From positions 1-37,532 of IMG/VR virus record IMGVR_UViG_3300034066_000615: 37,532 nt of DNA. One strand, 5' to 3'. Both the position numbers and the translations under genes were made by a program. Within the stretch, counting starts at the first letter, position 1, and each line of letters opens with the position of its first letter. Source of the stretch: a virus. Of this stretch, positions 1 to 9,142 are shown piece by piece. The notes under the pieces were generated by a model. That model ran no database searches. It was not told where the DNA came from and saw only the letters and a list, made by a program, of their open reading frames with translations.

Positions 1-127
1 TCGGATAGCTCCTCGTGAATGTCTCCGGAGAGCATATCGCCGCCCAGGATGAAGACACACCCCGGATACTTGCCGCCCTGGATGTGCTTCCGCAGGAGCT
101 CGATCGCGACCGTGATGAAGGTGCGCG
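1..127. repeat. Direct terminal repeat, left copy (circular overlap)
   Basis: The first 127 bases are identical to the last 127 bases of the window (37406-37532). A 127-base exact overlap is the size of a common maximum assembly k-mer, so this is best read as the overlap of a circular assembly rather than a biological terminal repeat. An open reading frame continues across the join without interruption, which supports a real circle or a circularly permuted molecule. Confidence 0.95.
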
Positions 128-557
128 CTCGATCCTTTGCGATGTTGACGTTGTACTCGTTCACGCCTCCGATCTCGGCAGGACGGACGACCTCGCCGAA
201 GTGCCAGTCGGACGCGAACAGCGTCGGAACGCCCGCGAACTCGGAGACCGCCCTCGAGGGTTTGGTCAGCCATGACGGCGGGTCGACCGTAGCGCGCGAG
301 AGCTTGAAGATCTCATCGCGAACGACCGCGTCGTTGAGCATCTTGCCCTCGAGCTCTTTGATGTGAGCTCGAGCTGCGCGAAGCTGCTCCTCGAGGGTGT
401 GCGGACGTTGCTCCGCTCCCTCGATGCGATCGACGTGCAGACGGATCGTCCCGGAGTTCACTCCGAGCGCAAGCGCCGTCTGTCGCAAGTTTCGACCGTG
501 TTTTATCCAAGCTGCGTGAACAGCCGCCGAGTCGAGGTTTTTCTTTGCTGTGCTCAT
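1..557 (-). CDS. HTH-metallophosphoesterase, N-terminal part (crosses the circle join)
   Basis: The gene starts at ATG 557, runs off the left edge and continues in frame at 37405 down to the stop at 36766, giving 398 residues. Translated by hand, the N-terminus has a helix-turn-helix (about residues 21-45, with LRQTALALGV and TIRLHV), then a helical linker, then the start of a calcineurin-like phosphoesterase: S-D117-W-H119 (motif I) and GG-D174 (motif II). Such enzymes bind two metals and cut phosphoester bonds. The substrate cannot be read from sequence. The HTH suggests DNA binding, which is inference. The start overlaps the stop of the preceding metallopeptidase gene (ATGA), so the two are translationally coupled. 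Confidence 0.9.
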   Translation of the reverse strand, partial: MSTAKKNLDSAAVHAAWIKHGRNLRQTALALGVNSGTIRLHVDRIEGAEQRPHTLEEQLRAARAHIKELEGKMLNDAVVRDEIFKLSRATVDPPSWLTKPSRAVSEFAGVPTLFASDWHFGEVVRPAEIGGVNEYNVNIAKDRARTFITVAIELLRKHIQGGKYPGCVFILGGDMLSGDIHEELS

Positions 558-850
558 TCTGTTTTGAACGTCGTCAGCGCTTGCTGCAAGAGCGCGCCGA
601 GGTTGTCGACGAACACCTCATCGTGCGAGAGGTCGTGGTTCATCATGTCCAGGAGTGCGTGACACAGCTCGTGGCAGAAGGTCGCCTGGAGCTGTGTCTC
701 GATCGGATCTGCTAGGAGGTCGATGCGGAGCTTGTCCGGAATCCACATTCCGACGACGCTCTTGCCGTGGCGCCATTTCGAGCGCGGGATGACGCGGACC
801 TTGATCGTGTGTCCTAGGAGTTGGAACTCCTTCGGGATGCCGGTCGCCAC
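554..850 (-). CDS. Small HEXXH zinc metallopeptidase-like protein
   Basis: 98 residues starting at GTG 850, four bases after the holin-like stop. It contains the zinc-protease signature HELCH (about residues 60-64) followed by an acidic residue in the next helix (SHDEVFVDN), the gluzincin-like arrangement of a family of short phage metallopeptidase-like proteins. The N-terminal half (IPKEFQLLGHTIKVRVI) resembles the start of that family. No signal peptide is visible. The target is unknown. It lies between the holin-like and phosphoesterase genes in the late operon and overlaps the latter by ATGA. Confidence 0.75.
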   Translation of the reverse strand: MATGIPKEFQLLGHTIKVRVIPRSKWRHGKSVVGMWIPDKLRIDLLADPIETQLQATFCHELCHALLDMMNHDLSHDEVFVDNLGALLQQALTTFKTE

Positions 851-854
851 CGGC

Positions 855-1082
855 TCACCGATGCGGGAGCGGCGTCGTCGTGATCGCCCGCAGGACCAGA
901 TTCGCGATCGAGCCGACCAGGAGAATTCCTGCGGCGACTTCTGCGCCGAGGAGCGTCGTCAGGTGCGCGCCGGAGAGCTCGAGGCCTCCGAGGACGGCGA
1001 GTAAGACGTTGATCCAGACTGTCCGCGAGCGCAGAGCGCCTCGCATCCAGTCACGCGACGAGATCGGCGACTCTTCCGTCAT
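855..1082 (-). CDS. Putative holin, two membrane segments
   Basis: 75 residues from ATG 1082, preceded by a good ribosome site (GGAGA, seven bases upstream). It overlaps the 3' end of the amidase gene by 32 bases. Two hydrophobic segments (about residues 23-40 and 47-66) with short charged ends fit a class II-like holin, which would make the membrane holes that release the endolysin. The assignment rests on size, topology and position next to the amidase, not on a recognised family motif. A longer in-frame start at 1109 lacks a ribosome site. Confidence 0.65.
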   Translation of the reverse strand: MTEESPISSRDWMRGALRSRTVWINVLLAVLGGLELSGAHLTTLLGAEVAAGILLVGSIANLVLRAITTTPLPHR

Positions 1083-1593
1083 GTGCGGTTCTCCGTAGTA
1101 GGTTGGCAAGTGCAGCGCAACAGCTCGAGCGCTTCGCTCGGATGTCCGCGGCGTGATAGATGAACTCCGGCTCGAGAATCAGCGACGTGCAGCGCGTCGC
1201 CTTGAGGAAGTAGAGCGGCCCCTTTGTCCTGTCGGCCTGGTAGAACCCAGGCTTGATTCCACGATCGGGAGCGAAGAACTGCGCGAGGATCGGCTGAATT
1301 CTTCGCGCCACCAGGAGCCCGGTCGTACTGCCTGGCATATAGAGCGTCTCCGCGCCCTGCCCTCGGTTACCTGGTGCAGCGTTGAAGTGAATCTCGAGCG
1401 CAAGATCCGAGAGGCTTGCTCGAGCATTGATCCACCGAACCTTCGCGCCGAGCTCGCCGGTCGGGACGACCTTCGCCTCCGGCATGAGCCGCGCGAGCTC
1501 CGACACCCAGGCCTGCGCTTCGGTATGTTCGACGAAGCCCTGCCAGGCCGCGCCCGGTGCGCGCGGATGGTGTCCGGCCGATAGGAAAAGCAT
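1051..1593 (-). CDS. Endolysin, N-acetylmuramoyl-L-alanine amidase (Amidase_3 type)
   Basis: 180 residues. It would cleave the bond between N-acetylmuramic acid and L-alanine in peptidoglycan to lyse the host. Amidase_3 signatures are visible: SAGHHP at the very start (His8), a Glu in VEHTEA, EIHFNA (His69) and LEPEF (about residues 140-144), supplying the zinc ligands and catalytic glutamate. It begins directly with the catalytic domain, with no signal peptide or cell-wall-binding domain, so it depends on a holin for export. The start at 1593 overlaps the stop of the upstream gene (TGATG). Confidence 0.9.
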   Translation of the reverse strand: MLFLSAGHHPRAPGAAWQGFVEHTEAQAWVSELARLMPEAKVVPTGELGAKVRWINARASLSDLALEIHFNAAPGNRGQGAETLYMPGSTTGLLVARRIQPILAQFFAPDRGIKPGFYQADRTKGPLYFLKATRCTSLILEPEFIYHAADIRAKRSSCCAALANLLRRTAHDGRVADLVA

Positions 1594-1853
1594 CAGCGCC
1601 GAACGAGCGCTCGGTCGAGCTTGTCTTCGATCGACTTCAGACGCTCGGTCTGGTTTGCAAGTTGCGCCTCGATGACCGCGATCCGCCGATCGGCCTCCGG
1701 TTGGATTTTGATCTGCTCGACGACCTCGAGACGCTTCGCCATGTTCTCGAGGCGCTCCGTCATTTGACCGCCCCAGTACACGAGCGCGATCACGAGGGAA
1801 ATATCGACCAGGAGAGAACCCGGCGGCACTTTGAGCTTTGATGCGTCAATCAT
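1593..1853 (-). CDS. Small membrane protein with coiled-coil tail (lysis-associated?)
   Basis: 86 residues from ATG 1853, which has a GAGGAA ribosome site eight bases upstream. One membrane segment (about residues 16-34) is followed by a long charged heptad-rich helix. The shape recalls holin or antiholin partners and other lysis-cassette membrane proteins, and it lies between the tail-tip gene and the amidase. I recognise no specific family, so a lysis role is inference from context. Confidence 0.6.
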   Translation of the reverse strand: MIDASKLKVPPGSLLVDISLVIALVYWGGQMTERLENMAKRLEVVEQIKIQPEADRRIAVIEAQLANQTERLKSIEDKLDRALVRR

Positions 1854-1857
1854 TGAA

Positions 1858-4800
1858 CTATTCCTCGACACTCACAATGGACACCCTCTGGCTGTTGTCG
1901 CCAGTACCGAAAGCTGTGGAGCGCGCAGTAATCGCTGCGCGGTAGGTGCGATCCGAGAGGCTTGCGTCGCTGTCGGTATAGGTCGCGGAGCCGCTCATGT
2001 TTTGCGTCCAGTACCGCGCGTACACTCCGCCCGGATACGGCTCGCCGTCCGTTTCGTAAGACCAGGTTCCGCTGACGTTGAGCGTCGCGACTTCGGTCTC
2101 CGAGCCCGAGCCGATCTTCCGGTAGAGCTTGACTGTCGCCGAGATCGAGCCGCTCGAGCTGCCGGTCGAGGAGCCTTGGAACTCGGTCCAGTTGCCGCTG
2201 TAGGCATAGCTGACCGTGACGACCTTCGGGTCTCCGTTGGTGCCGAACGGTCCGATGACGATCTGCGCTGTAGCCGATAGGTCGCTCGTTTCTCCGCGAT
2301 TCGTGAGGGTGCCCGCCGAGAGTGTTCCGCCGAAATAGGCGGAGCCGTTCGTCTTGAGGTAATAGACCGCGTTCGCTTCGGTGCAGCTCGAGAGGCTTGC
2401 GAAGTACGGCCCGTACCATTCGATGAACTGCGAGGAGCTTCCGAACGGCGCGCCGGTGACCTTCATATAGGAGCCGGTCGTCGTGATCGTGCGGCCGTTA
2501 GTGACATCGACGCGGAAGCTGTCCGCGGAGTTGCGGATCGTGCCTGCGGTGAGCGTTCCGATGTTTGCCGTGATGCTCGAGAGATTGGAGACGTCGATCT
2601 TTCCGGCGGTGACTGCTCCCGCGAAGATCTTGTCTGTCGTGACGGCGCCCGCGTACAGCTTGGCCGTCGTGATCGCCTCGTCGCTGATCTGCGTCGAGAT
2701 GATCTGCCCGGTGAGATCGTCGGTCGGAACTGCGGTCGTCCAGGCGGAGCCGGTGTAGCGGTACAGTTTCGAGTTCGTCGTAAGGAAAACCATCCGACCG
2801 GCGAAAAGGTTCGTCGACGGGAGGGAGCTGACGATCTCGTAGCCGATTTTATTCTTTGAGACCGTAAAGACTGCGCTGTAGGTGACGCCACCGTAGACCG
2901 CAGAGAGCGTCAGGGTGCCGACGTCGGCCGATAGTGCCGTGATGCGGTAGTAGCCCTTCGGCTGTCCAGAGACCGGCGAGTTCGTCGCTGTGTTGATCGT
3001 GCCGGTGACGCCAGAGCCCGCAGTCGCCGAAAGGGTTGCGGATGCGGTGACGTCTGTCGCGCCCTGGTAAACCTTCAGGATACCGTCGGCGCCAGAGAAG
3101 CTCGGGACGGAGCCGTCCGCATAGGCGAGAATCTGGAACGCGCTCTTCGAGATCTGAATGTTGACCGCGTCGGTGCCGTTTGTGCCGTTGGTGCCGTTGG
3201 TGCCATTCGCCCCAGGAGCGCCGTCCTGCGCGATCAGCGCCGGAGAGCTCCATTCCGAATTCGCGATCGAGTCGGTGCTCGAGGTTGAGGCCGCGGTCGC
3301 CTGGATTGACCATAGATAGCCGCCGCCAGAGGTCGGCACCTCGCGCGTCCATCCGCTCGGCTGTCCGGAAACGGCGCCGGTGGAAAAGGTGTAAGTCGTT
3401 GAGCCCACGCTCGAGACACTTGGCGTCGAGCTGCTCGAGGTTCTCTGATAGAGAAAAACGGTAGCGGAGTTGATGCCGTTTGTGCCGTTGACACCGTTAG
3501 CACCGTTAGCGCCGTTTTGCGCCAGAAGTACCGGCCCGCCCCATTCGTTCGATGCGATCGTATCAGTCGAGGATGCGGAAACGGCCGACGCGATGATGAC
3601 GTAGAGCGGGTCGGTGCCGCTCGGTATCGTCTTTGACCATCCGTTCGCAAGCGATGCAGTCGAGATAGTGCCGGTCGTAAAGTCGAACGTCACCGTCCCT
3701 GGATTGTCGCCAGGCGCCGATGAGCTGCGCTTGTAGGCATAGACCTGGGCGACGTTGTTTCCGCTTGTGCCATTGATGCCGTTCGTGCCGTTGATGCCGT
3801 TCGTGCCCGCGTTGCCCTGGCGCGCCTTCGTGACAGAGAACACCTTGTCGACCGAGTAGCTGCCCGCATACGTCGCTCGGAAGGCGACCGAGCCGGTATC
3901 GGCGGACATCGCGCTCACCGAGTACGCGCCGGTCGAGGCGTTGATCGAGGCGGTGACGTTGGTCTGCCCCAGGATCGAGAACGTGCAGGAGCTCGAGACG
4001 TCGGTCGTGCCGACGAAGACCTTGAAGTCGCCGACCGCTGTCGCGAACGAGCTGACGACGCCCTCGGAGTTCGCCGGGACGGTGACCGCTTCGTTCGTGA
4101 GGTAGCCGATCAGGGTCGGCGGTTTCGCGGCGATCGTCACCGAGCTCGAGGTCGAGTTCGGATACCAGTCCGACCGGACGCGCCCGCTGCGAGTCCTGAT
4201 CCAGTAGTAGCGCGCGGAGGTGTCGTTCGTAACGTGCTGAAAGTCCGACGCGCGGCCGTCGAAGATCTTTGTCGCGGTGCCGCGATCGTTTGCGGTCGAT
4301 GCAAATAGCTCGATCGAGTCGTAGGAGGCGGGATCGTTCGGAAGCGTCCAGGCGATGAGCGCGAAGCCATCCTGGGCGCTCGCGGTGAGCGAGCTGATCG
4401 CGGGAGGCTTGGCGTCCTGGTCGGCCGTTGCGGTCTCTGGCGCCGGGATGAACTGGATGCGAAGAGCCGATCCTGCGAGCGAGCGTCCGGAGATCACGGC
4501 CGGGTCGGGATAGCCCGCCCAGGGGTCTTCGTTGTCGCTGTAGCGGTGCGCGCCTTCGTTGTCGAGGAAGGTCTTCGCAGGAGGAGTCGGGACCGAGCCG
4601 GTGCTCGCCAGGAAGCGATTCGTCAGATCCGGCGCGCTGACGTTCGAGCCATCGAGTAGCAAGAGGAACGAACCAGGGCCGCCCGCGCCACCTGGGCCCG
4701 GATAGTATTGATTCCCGCCGCCGGTCGTATGCTTTGGAGTCTCGCTCGAGCTGTTGCCATCGAGGCGAATCGTCGCGGAGACGCCCGTCGTGAAGCCGCG

Positions 4801-6963
4801 CGAGATCGTGAGGAGCCCTGCTCCGCCTGCTGCACCCGAGCCACCGTTCGCGCGCTTGTCGGCCTTGCCGCCCGAGGTGATCTTGCCGCCAGGACCGCCG
4901 CCGGTGCCGCGCAAGTCGGTCGGGAGGCCGGTGATCGAGTTCCCGCTGACAGCGATCTCGAGGTACGGGAAGCTCGCGTGTTTGCCCTGGGTAACCGGGA
5001 CAGGCGTCGTGACGAGGCGCGCGTTGCCGTCGCTGTAGTCCTGTTGCGCGTCAATGCCATCCCATCCGCGCGAGTTGCCGACCCATCCGGGGTTCCCGTA
5101 GATGATCGCCTTCGGGTCGTTGTTGTCGGCGACGCCTGCCAGGCCTCCGCCGGTGCCGTTGATCACTCCGTTGATCGTGAGGTAGCCCTTCACGCGGAGC
5201 TGTACGTTGCCGGAGATGTTGAGCGTCGTTCCCTGCGGGATCGTGAGGTCGCCGTTGTGATACCAGATCGAGCCCGAGGCCGTGATGTCCGAGCCGCCTG
5301 CGAGCGTATAGGTGCCGGTCGCCATCACGCCCGCGGTGATCGTTGCGACGCTCGAGAGCGCCGTTCCGGTTGCGGTGTAGAAGGCGTCCGGGAGCGCGGT
5401 CGTCGCTGTCGTCGGCGAGAGCGCGGAGGCCGGGGACGTCGAGCCGAAGAGCTCGAGGTTGACCTGTCCGGTGCGGTGGTTGACGGAGATATTCTGGATC
5501 TCGAACGCGCGGTCAATGCTCGAGCCGGTGCCCGCGTAGTCGCGGACGCTCGCGTATTTGACGCGAACGACATCGCCGACCTCGAGCTTGTTCAAAGAAT
5601 GGACGACGGTGACGGACATCCGCTCCGGCGGTGAGGCGTAGCGATCGCGCAGGGAATCGACGAGCTGAAAGAGGAGCGAGTCGGTCGCGCGTCCGCCGTA
5701 GAGTCCCTTGAACTTCAGATCGAGAGGGTCCGCGCGGCCGTGAATAGCGACGGATGTCGCGTCGATCAGCGAGGTCGTGCGGGAGTAGTCGGAGCCGGTC
5801 CAGTTCCAGGAAATCCGGAAGACGTTGTGGACATCTTCCATGTCGTGCGTGAGTTCGCCGATCTGGATCGAGTTCGACTCGTCGAGCGTTGCGACGGTTG
5901 CCGAGTCCGAGAGAACGCGCGCGGCTCGCTTGAGACCGAGAGCGCCGTCGGCGTAAACCGGCATAAACATACCGAGGAGACGACAGATCTCCTCCTCGAG
6001 GAACTTCTTCCCGTCGGTTTTTTTGATGCCCTCGAATCGGATGACGACGCCACCGTTCGCACCGTCCCACATATCGGAGCCGATGCCCGTGAAGTCGGCG
6101 AGACGGATCAAAGAGGAACTGATCCCGAGGTGCCAGGTTGACGGGAGGGAGGCGGAATCGCCGTAGAGAGTGCCGGTGAGGATGGCATAGGCGAGCTTGA
6201 CGGCCGGGAGCTCGAGATAAACGTGCTCCGTCACCTTTTCGCGACGCGCGGCCGGTGTTGCAGCGTCGACGTCATACTTGCTCGCGATCGTTCCTAGGAC
6301 GCCACGAGTGCATCCGGTGAAGGTTGTCGCGGTCTTGCCGGTGTAGCGGATGACCTCGTCGCGGATCTTGATGTAGCCGACGGTCGAGTTCGCGGCGTCC
6401 GAGTAGCTCGAGCCGTGATAGACGGTCGAGAAGCCGCTCGTCGAGGTGACGTAGACGGTCGTGTCCGTCGCGCTCAAAGACTGCGCGAGGTTTGTCTCGG
6501 CGAGATCAAAGATGTCCTTCTTCGCGGAGCGTTGAACGTCCGCGCAGGAGATCGAGTAGCGCCCGCGGTCGTAGGTCGCCTGCGTGACTTGTTGCGTCCC
6601 GACCATGACGAAGTCGGAGAACGCGAGCCCGGCGTAGCCCAGGTAAAAGCGAACCTGGCGCTGACGAAGTCCGACGTCGTCGTTCAGTCGTTCGCGGATC
6701 TCGGTCGTGAAGTCGGCGCCGACATCGACGACGGAGAACGAGGCGGAGCCGATCTCGCTGCGCCCTTCGATCGGGTTCAATCGTTGCGAGACGATCGACG
6801 GCTCCTGGAGCGCGCCATCGAGGACCGTCCCAGGGATGCCCGCGATCCCGGTGTGCGAGGTGATGTAGATCGAGTCGACCGGATATTCGATTTTAACGAC
6901 GAACCTCGGCTCCTTGACCGAGGAAGTATTGAGAACGTCGAAGACTTCGCCGTCGGTACGCAT
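1858..6963 (-). CDS. Tail-tip / central fibre protein (host-recognition hub)
   Basis: 1701 residues, the largest gene. The N-terminal third or so looks like a tail-tip hub protein (YIKIRDEVIRYTG, NVFRISWNWTGSDY, VNLELFG) of the kind that closes the tail tube. A Gly-rich beta-rich stretch (about 590-790), a fibronectin type III-like domain (about 850-940), and three collagen-like Gly-X-Y stretches rich in GTNG and GANG follow, separating two related modules of about 90 residues. The C-terminal part (SDEAITTAKLYAGAVTTDKI) resembles the trimerising region of lambda J-like tip proteins (DUF1983-like), followed by a beta-rich end. It sits after the tape measure and a minor tail gene as expected, and its start overlaps the upstream stop (TGATG). 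It probably forms the trimeric tip that touches the host surface. Confidence 0.8.
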   Translation of the reverse strand: MRTDGEVFDVLNTSSVKEPRFVVKIEYPVDSIYITSHTGIAGIPGTVLDGALQEPSIVSQRLNPIEGRSEIGSASFSVVDVGADFTTEIRERLNDDVGLRQRQVRFYLGYAGLAFSDFVMVGTQQVTQATYDRGRYSISCADVQRSAKKDIFDLAETNLAQSLSATDTTVYVTSTSGFSTVYHGSSYSDAANSTVGYIKIRDEVIRYTGKTATTFTGCTRGVLGTIASKYDVDAATPAARREKVTEHVYLELPAVKLAYAILTGTLYGDSASLPSTWHLGISSSLIRLADFTGIGSDMWDGANGGVVIRFEGIKKTDGKKFLEEEICRLLGMFMPVYADGALGLKRAARVLSDSATVATLDESNSIQIGELTHDMEDVHNVFRISWNWTGSDYSRTTSLIDATSVAIHGRADPLDLKFKGLYGGRATDSLLFQLVDSLRDRYASPPERMSVTVVHSLNKLEVGDVVRVKYASVRDYAGTGSSIDRAFEIQNISVNHRTGQVNLELFGSTSPASALSPTTATTALPDAFYTATGTALSSVATITAGVMATGTYTLAGGSDITASGSIWYHNGDLTIPQGTTLNISGNVQLRVKGYLTINGVINGTGGGLAGVADNNDPKAIIYGNPGWVGNSRGWDGIDAQQDYSDGNARLVTTPVPVTQGKHASFPYLEIAVSGNSITGLPTDLRGTGGGPGGKITSGGKADKRANGGSGAAGGAGLLTISRGFTTGVSATIRLDGNSSSETPKHTTGGGNQYYPGPGGAGGPGSFLLLLDGSNVSAPDLTNRFLASTGSVPTPPAKTFLDNEGAHRYSDNEDPWAGYPDPAVISGRSLAGSALRIQFIPAPETATADQDAKPPAISSLTASAQDGFALIAWTLPNDPASYDSIELFASTANDRGTATKIFDGRASDFQHVTNDTSARYYWIRTRSGRVRSDWYPNSTSSSVTIAAKPPTLIGYLTNEAVTVPANSEGVVSSFATAVGDFKVFVGTTDVSSSCTFSILGQTNVTASINASTGAYSVSAMSADTGSVAFRATYAGSYSVDKVFSVTKARQGNAGTNGINGTNGINGTSGNNVAQVYAYKRSSSAPGDNPGTVTFDFTTGTISTASLANGWSKTIPSGTDPLYVIIASAVSASSTDTIASNEWGGPVLLAQNGANGANGVNGTNGINSATVFLYQRTSSSSTPSVSSVGSTTYTFSTGAVSGQPSGWTREVPTSGGGYLWSIQATAASTSSTDSIANSEWSSPALIAQDGAPGANGTNGTNGTNGTDAVNIQISKSAFQILAYADGSVPSFSGADGILKVYQGATDVTASATLSATAGSGVTGTINTATNSPVSGQPKGYYRITALSADVGTLTLSAVYGGVTYSAVFTVSKNKIGYEIVSSLPSTNLFAGRMVFLTTNSKLYRYTGSAWTTAVPTDDLTGQIISTQISDEAITTAKLYAGAVTTDKIFAGAVTAGKIDVSNLSSITANIGTLTAGTIRNSADSFRVDVTNGRTITTTGSYMKVTGAPFGSSSQFIEWYGPYFASLSSCTEANAVYYLKTNGSAYFGGTLSAGTLTNRGETSDLSATAQIVIGPFGTNGDPKVVTVSYAYSGNWTEFQGSSTGSSSGSISATVKLYRKIGSGSETEVATLNVSGTWSYETDGEPYPGGVYARYWTQNMSGSATYTDSDASLSDRTYRAAITARSTAFGTGDNSQRVSIVSVEE

Positions 6964-7385
6964 CAGGCCTCCTCGAGATCAAAGGTGACGCGCATCGCAT
7001 CCTCGCTCGGCGAGCTGCCGGTTCCGTCCAGGCGCTCGAGCGTGTAGGTCGGTTGAACTCGGCGCGCGGTGTAGGCCGTTCCCAGGGACGCGACGGTTCC
7101 GTAAGGCGAGAACGTGAAGCTCTCCTGGGCCTCGCATGAGTGCAGGAACTCGAGGAGCGCAGAGAGCTCGCTCGAGCCCGCTACCAGGACGGACACCGAC
7201 CAGGTCGTCTTCCCGTAGAAGTAGAGCGTCTCCGTCTTGTCGGACAGCGTCCGCTGCACCTCGGAGCCGACCTTGCGGCCGATCGTGAGACCGGCCTCGA
7301 CGACGCGGAGGTTCAGCGAATACTGCGAGCCGGACGTATGCCCGGCGATGACGGAACGCTTTGCGGTGTAGACGACTGCTGTCAT
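6963..7385 (-). CDS. Minor tail protein between tape measure and tail tip
   Basis: 140 residues. I do not recognise the exact family. The sequence is beta-rich with no membrane segment. Its place directly between the tape measure and the tip fibre, with an ATGA overlap upstream and a TGATG overlap downstream, matches the position of lambda M / distal-tail-type proteins that link the tube to the tip. The short strand SFTFSPYG and the C-terminal RVTFDLEE are typical of tail-tube-fold proteins, which is suggestive only. Confidence 0.6.
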   Translation of the reverse strand: MTAVVYTAKRSVIAGHTSGSQYSLNLRVVEAGLTIGRKVGSEVQRTLSDKTETLYFYGKTTWSVSVLVAGSSELSALLEFLHSCEAQESFTFSPYGTVASLGTAYTARRVQPTYTLERLDGTGSSPSEDAMRVTFDLEEA

Positions 7386-9142
7386 GCGGCCCCCGAGATC
7401 ATTCCGGCTTGTCGGCTGTTGCCGTTGATGAAGACGACGTCGCGGTCATTGATCGCCTCGGAGAGCTGACCGATTAACCAGTCGGCGGTCTCGCGGCTCG
7501 AGAAGACGCTTCCCTGGATGACGACCTGGGCGATCTTTGCCTGCGGCTCCTGCGCCTGCTGCGCGTTGCCTGCGGGAGCGGCTCGATTCGAGAGACTGTT
7601 CGAGCCTCCGGAGAGACCGCTCTGCGTGACGCTTGCAGCGCCGCCAGGGTTTGTCGCTTTGATCTTTGCGATCTGGATTGCGCCCGCGACGGCGACCTTC
7701 GCTGCTGCGGCGAGGTTGGCCGGGAACGGTAGAGTCAGCGCGCGAGTGACGCCCTCGGCGGTGTTGATGACAGCGTTCGCGATCGCGAATGCCTGTTGAA
7801 CTTTGAAGAGCGTCGAATTCTGCGCGGCGAGTGTCGTGAAGAGCTCACCGGCGAGCGAGATCATCGACTGATTTTTGATCTGCTCGAAGTCGAGGAGCTG
7901 TAAACCGAACGCTTGCGCGACATCCATGCGGAAGAACTCGAGGTCGCTCGCGACTTGGATGCGCTGCGCCGCGGCCGACATATCCATCGAGATCAGATTG
8001 TCGAGGTGCTGCCTTTGCAGCATTTCGACCATCTGTTGATGCGACATCTGAAGCTGTAGCTCTTGCTCGAAGGCGGTCGCGGCCTTCTCGCGCTTCTGCT
8101 GCGGTGAGAGCTCCGGCTTTTTTGAAAAGTCCGGGATCTTCGGCTCCGGGATGTCGATCGGGATGTCGACCATCACCGGCTCGAACTGCGACTTTGTCTT
8201 GAGGAGGTCGATCTCGCGGCCGACGTTCGCGATCGCCTGCTCGAGCGCGCGCGGCCCCATGATCACTTTTCCGTTTTCGACGTAGCCCAGGTTCAAAAAG
8301 AACGGAAGCATCGAGTCGCGAGATTCGCGCAGGATCTCGAGCTTGCGCTCGAGTCGCTCGAGCTCACCGCCTCCGCCGACCAGGATGCGGAGCGAGCTGA
8401 TCCAGGAGTTCGTCGCCTGGAGCACCGGACCGAGAACGACCGAGGCGAGCGCTGCGAGCTCGATCGCGGTGTTCTTTCCGGCGGTCTTCAGAATGTCGAG
8501 CTGATCTCCCAGGGTGTCGACCTTTGCGATCGCCTCCTCGGAGACCGGCCCGCCGATCGAGGAGAGCTGCGCGTTGATCTCCTCGGCGTTCGTCCCGATC
8601 GCGACCAGGGTCGGCACGAGCTCGGCGCCCGACTTGCCGAACAGATCCATCGCGGCAGTCGTGCGAGCGGCCGGGTCTTCGATCGAGGCAATGGCGACAG
8701 CGACGGCCTCGAACTGTTTGTCCGGCGACATCGCGAGGATCTGGTTCGCGGATAGACCGAGACGATCGAGCGCTTCCTTCGCCTGCTTCGAGCCCTCGCC
8801 CGCCTCGATCAGCGCCTTCTGCATACGGCCGACAGCGCCGGAGACATTCTCGAGCGAGCCGCCCGAAAGTCCGGCGGCGAACTGGAGCCGCTGTAGCGCG
8901 TCGATCGAGATCCCGGTCTTGACGGCGGTATCGTTCAGAGCGCTCGCGGCCTGTAGCGCCTGGTTGATCAGCGCACCGAACGAGATACCCGCCGCGATGC
9001 CGCCGAGGAGCTTGAAATTGCCCGTCAGTTGGGAGAGGACGCTGTCCGTCCCTTTGACGTCCTTCTTTACTCGCTCGAGCTCCGCGCGCATTTGCGCGGA
9101 GTCCGCCGCCATTTTGACGACTAGGGTTCCTATGTCAGCCAT
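7382..9142 (-). CDS. Tape measure protein
   Basis: 586 residues. The N-terminus (IGTLVVKMAADSAQMRAEL) is the typical start of phage tape measures. Long helical stretches follow, with an Ala-rich hydrophobic segment near residues 440-490 (NAVINTAEGVTRAL) of the kind thought to enter the host membrane. It lies after the G/GT chaperones and before the minor tail and tip genes. At the usual 0.15 nm per residue the tail would be roughly 88 nm, a shortish siphovirus tail. It overlaps the GT extension by eight bases and the next gene by ATGA. Confidence 0.9.
   Translation of the reverse strand: MADIGTLVVKMAADSAQMRAELERVKKDVKGTDSVLSQLTGNFKLLGGIAAGISFGALINQALQAASALNDTAVKTGISIDALQRLQFAAGLSGGSLENVSGAVGRMQKALIEAGEGSKQAKEALDRLGLSANQILAMSPDKQFEAVAVAIASIEDPAARTTAAMDLFGKSGAELVPTLVAIGTNAEEINAQLSSIGGPVSEEAIAKVDTLGDQLDILKTAGKNTAIELAALASVVLGPVLQATNSWISSLRILVGGGGELERLERKLEILRESRDSMLPFFLNLGYVENGKVIMGPRALEQAIANVGREIDLLKTKSQFEPVMVDIPIDIPEPKIPDFSKKPELSPQQKREKAATAFEQELQLQMSHQQMVEMLQRQHLDNLISMDMSAAAQRIQVASDLEFFRMDVAQAFGLQLLDFEQIKNQSMISLAGELFTTLAAQNSTLFKVQQAFAIANAVINTAEGVTRALTLPFPANLAAAAKVAVAGAIQIAKIKATNPGGAASVTQSGLSGGSNSLSNRAAPAGNAQQAQEPQAKIAQVVIQGSVFSSRETADWLIGQLSEAINDRDVVFINGNSRQAGMISGAA

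Noticed and set aside
3170-3830. Short tandem repeats in the tail-tip gene considered as a CRISPR-like array
   Set aside because: The repeats encode collagen-like Gly-X-Y stretches in frame and have no spacers.
4708-5634. 308-residue open frame opposite the tail-tip gene
   Set aside because: Shadow frame with biased Arg/Ala/Asp composition inside a well-supported structural gene.
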